Source: an uncultured Acetatifactor sp.
Lineage (GTDB): Bacteria > Bacillota > Clostridia > Lachnospirales > Lachnospiraceae
Direction of reading: 5' to 3'
Length of the DNA stretch: 60,362 nt
Assembly: GCA_934426825.1 (NCBI GenBank)
Contig: CAKRYI010000015.1
Span: 1-60,362 of the forward strand
Below the pieces are notes generated by a model. That model ran no database searches. It was given only the letters and a program-made list of their open reading frames with translations, and was not told the origin of the DNA. This document shows, one piece after another, positions 60,106 to 60,362 of this stretch; the first letter of the stretch is position 1, and the number at the start of each line of letters is the position of its first letter. The position numbers and the translations under genes were made by a program.

Positions 60106-60362
60106 ATGGTATAATGATTCTGCTGGAGCAGAATCCAAGACGGCAGGAGCCGTCTTGCCGCCACTTTGTGGCGGATTATACGCAAGCCATGGCTCGAAAA
60201 GCAAATGTCCCTTCGGGACGCTTCCTTTTCTTCGCGCATGGTATAATGATTCTGATGACGCAGAATCCAAGACGGCAGGAGCCGCCTTGCCGCCACTTTG
60301 TGGCGGATTATACGCAAGCCATGGCTCGAAAAGCAAATGTCCCTTCGGGACGCTTCCTTTTC
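60106..60362 (+). repeat. Tandem 132-bp hairpin-rich intergenic repeat (two copies, second truncated by the window end)
   Basis: Copy 1 is 60106-60237; copy 2 starts at 60238 and is cut 7 bp short. Each begins ATGGTATAATGATTCTG. Stems in copy 1 are GATTCTGC-TGGA-GCAGAATC (60116-60135), AAGACGGC-AGGA-GCCGTCTT (60137-60156), CCGCCAC-TTT-GTGGCGG (60158-60174), the palindrome GCCATGGC (60186-60193) and GTCCC-TTC-GGGAC (60207-60219), with a pyrimidine-rich tail. In copy 2 the first loop differs but its stem is kept. Before copy 1, TTGACT (60085-60090) and TATAAT (60110-60115) are 19 nt apart. Frames open on the minus strand look like by-products. Confidence 0.85.

Noticed and set aside
60045..60336. 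Minus-strand open frames with duplicated peptides across the terminal repeat
   Set aside because: The hairpins explain the open frames in several phases; no ribosome binding site or start is shared, and the two overlapping frames cannot both be genes.
1..60362. tRNA, rRNA, transposase or integrase genes and known riboswitch classes
   Set aside because: None was recognised on either strand by reading; a covariance-model scan would be needed to exclude small ones.

Overview
The window looks like chromosomal DNA of a flagellated, chemotactic clostridium of the Lachnospiraceae, perhaps Roseburia- or Agathobacter-like. This rests on clostridial-type proteins throughout, three methyl-accepting chemotaxis receptors, zinc-type S14 and L36, a KOW-domain gene between map and infA, strong Gram-positive AGGAGG ribosome binding sites and TTGACA-17-TATAAT promoters. 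The genus is inference; no rRNA or tRNA gene is present to anchor it.

Layout. (1) 1-931: the end of a CRISPR array with 36-nt type II repeats and about 30-nt spacers, read on the minus strand. Each repeat ends in a perfect extended -10 promoter, as in type II-C arrays with repeat-embedded promoters. No cas gene lies inside the window. (2) 1085-5129: a YoaK-like membrane protein, an unknown two-TM protein, an ACT-domain protein and a divergent G3E GTPase, meeting a convergent glycerate kinase. (3) 5211-18687: a maltodextrin locus with 4-alpha-glucanotransferase, a LacI-type regulator, a GH13 neopullulanase-like enzyme, a GH31 alpha-glucosidase, a MalEFG-type ABC importer and a chemoreceptor. 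Three near-identical LacI-type operators sit just downstream of three promoters, so one regulator probably controls import, depolymerisation and chemotaxis. (4) 18676-22240: an AraC regulator divergent from a wrecked ECF-transporter and ABC-exporter operon that has lost several internal blocks. (5) 22332-38875: mixed genes: PAS protein, ferritin-like protein, two more chemoreceptors, a large beta-helix/propeller protein, a NYN/OST-HTH protein, TcdA, DegV, an ECF sigma/anti-sigma pair, an orphan KdpDE two-component system, an RlmI-like methyltransferase and a PutP-type Na+/solute symporter.

(6) 38926-60048: the S10-spc-alpha ribosomal superoperon from rpsJ to rplQ, in canonical order but with two large polytopic membrane proteins inserted (between secY and adk, and between infA and rpmJ). 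Several unusually long, strongly folded non-coding stretches lie in it: a ~336-nt leader before rpsJ, a three-hairpin element between rpsS and rplV, a 289-nt leader between rpmJ and rpsM, and hairpins either side of rpoA. (7) 60106-60362: two tandem copies of a 132-bp hairpin-rich intergenic repeat that runs off the window end.

The most unusual items are the promoter-carrying CRISPR array with a decayed terminal repeat that keeps only its promoter half, the unexplained structured RNAs inside the ribosomal operon, the conserved mal operator architecture that includes a chemoreceptor, the multiply deleted transporter operon, and the terminal tandem repeat.
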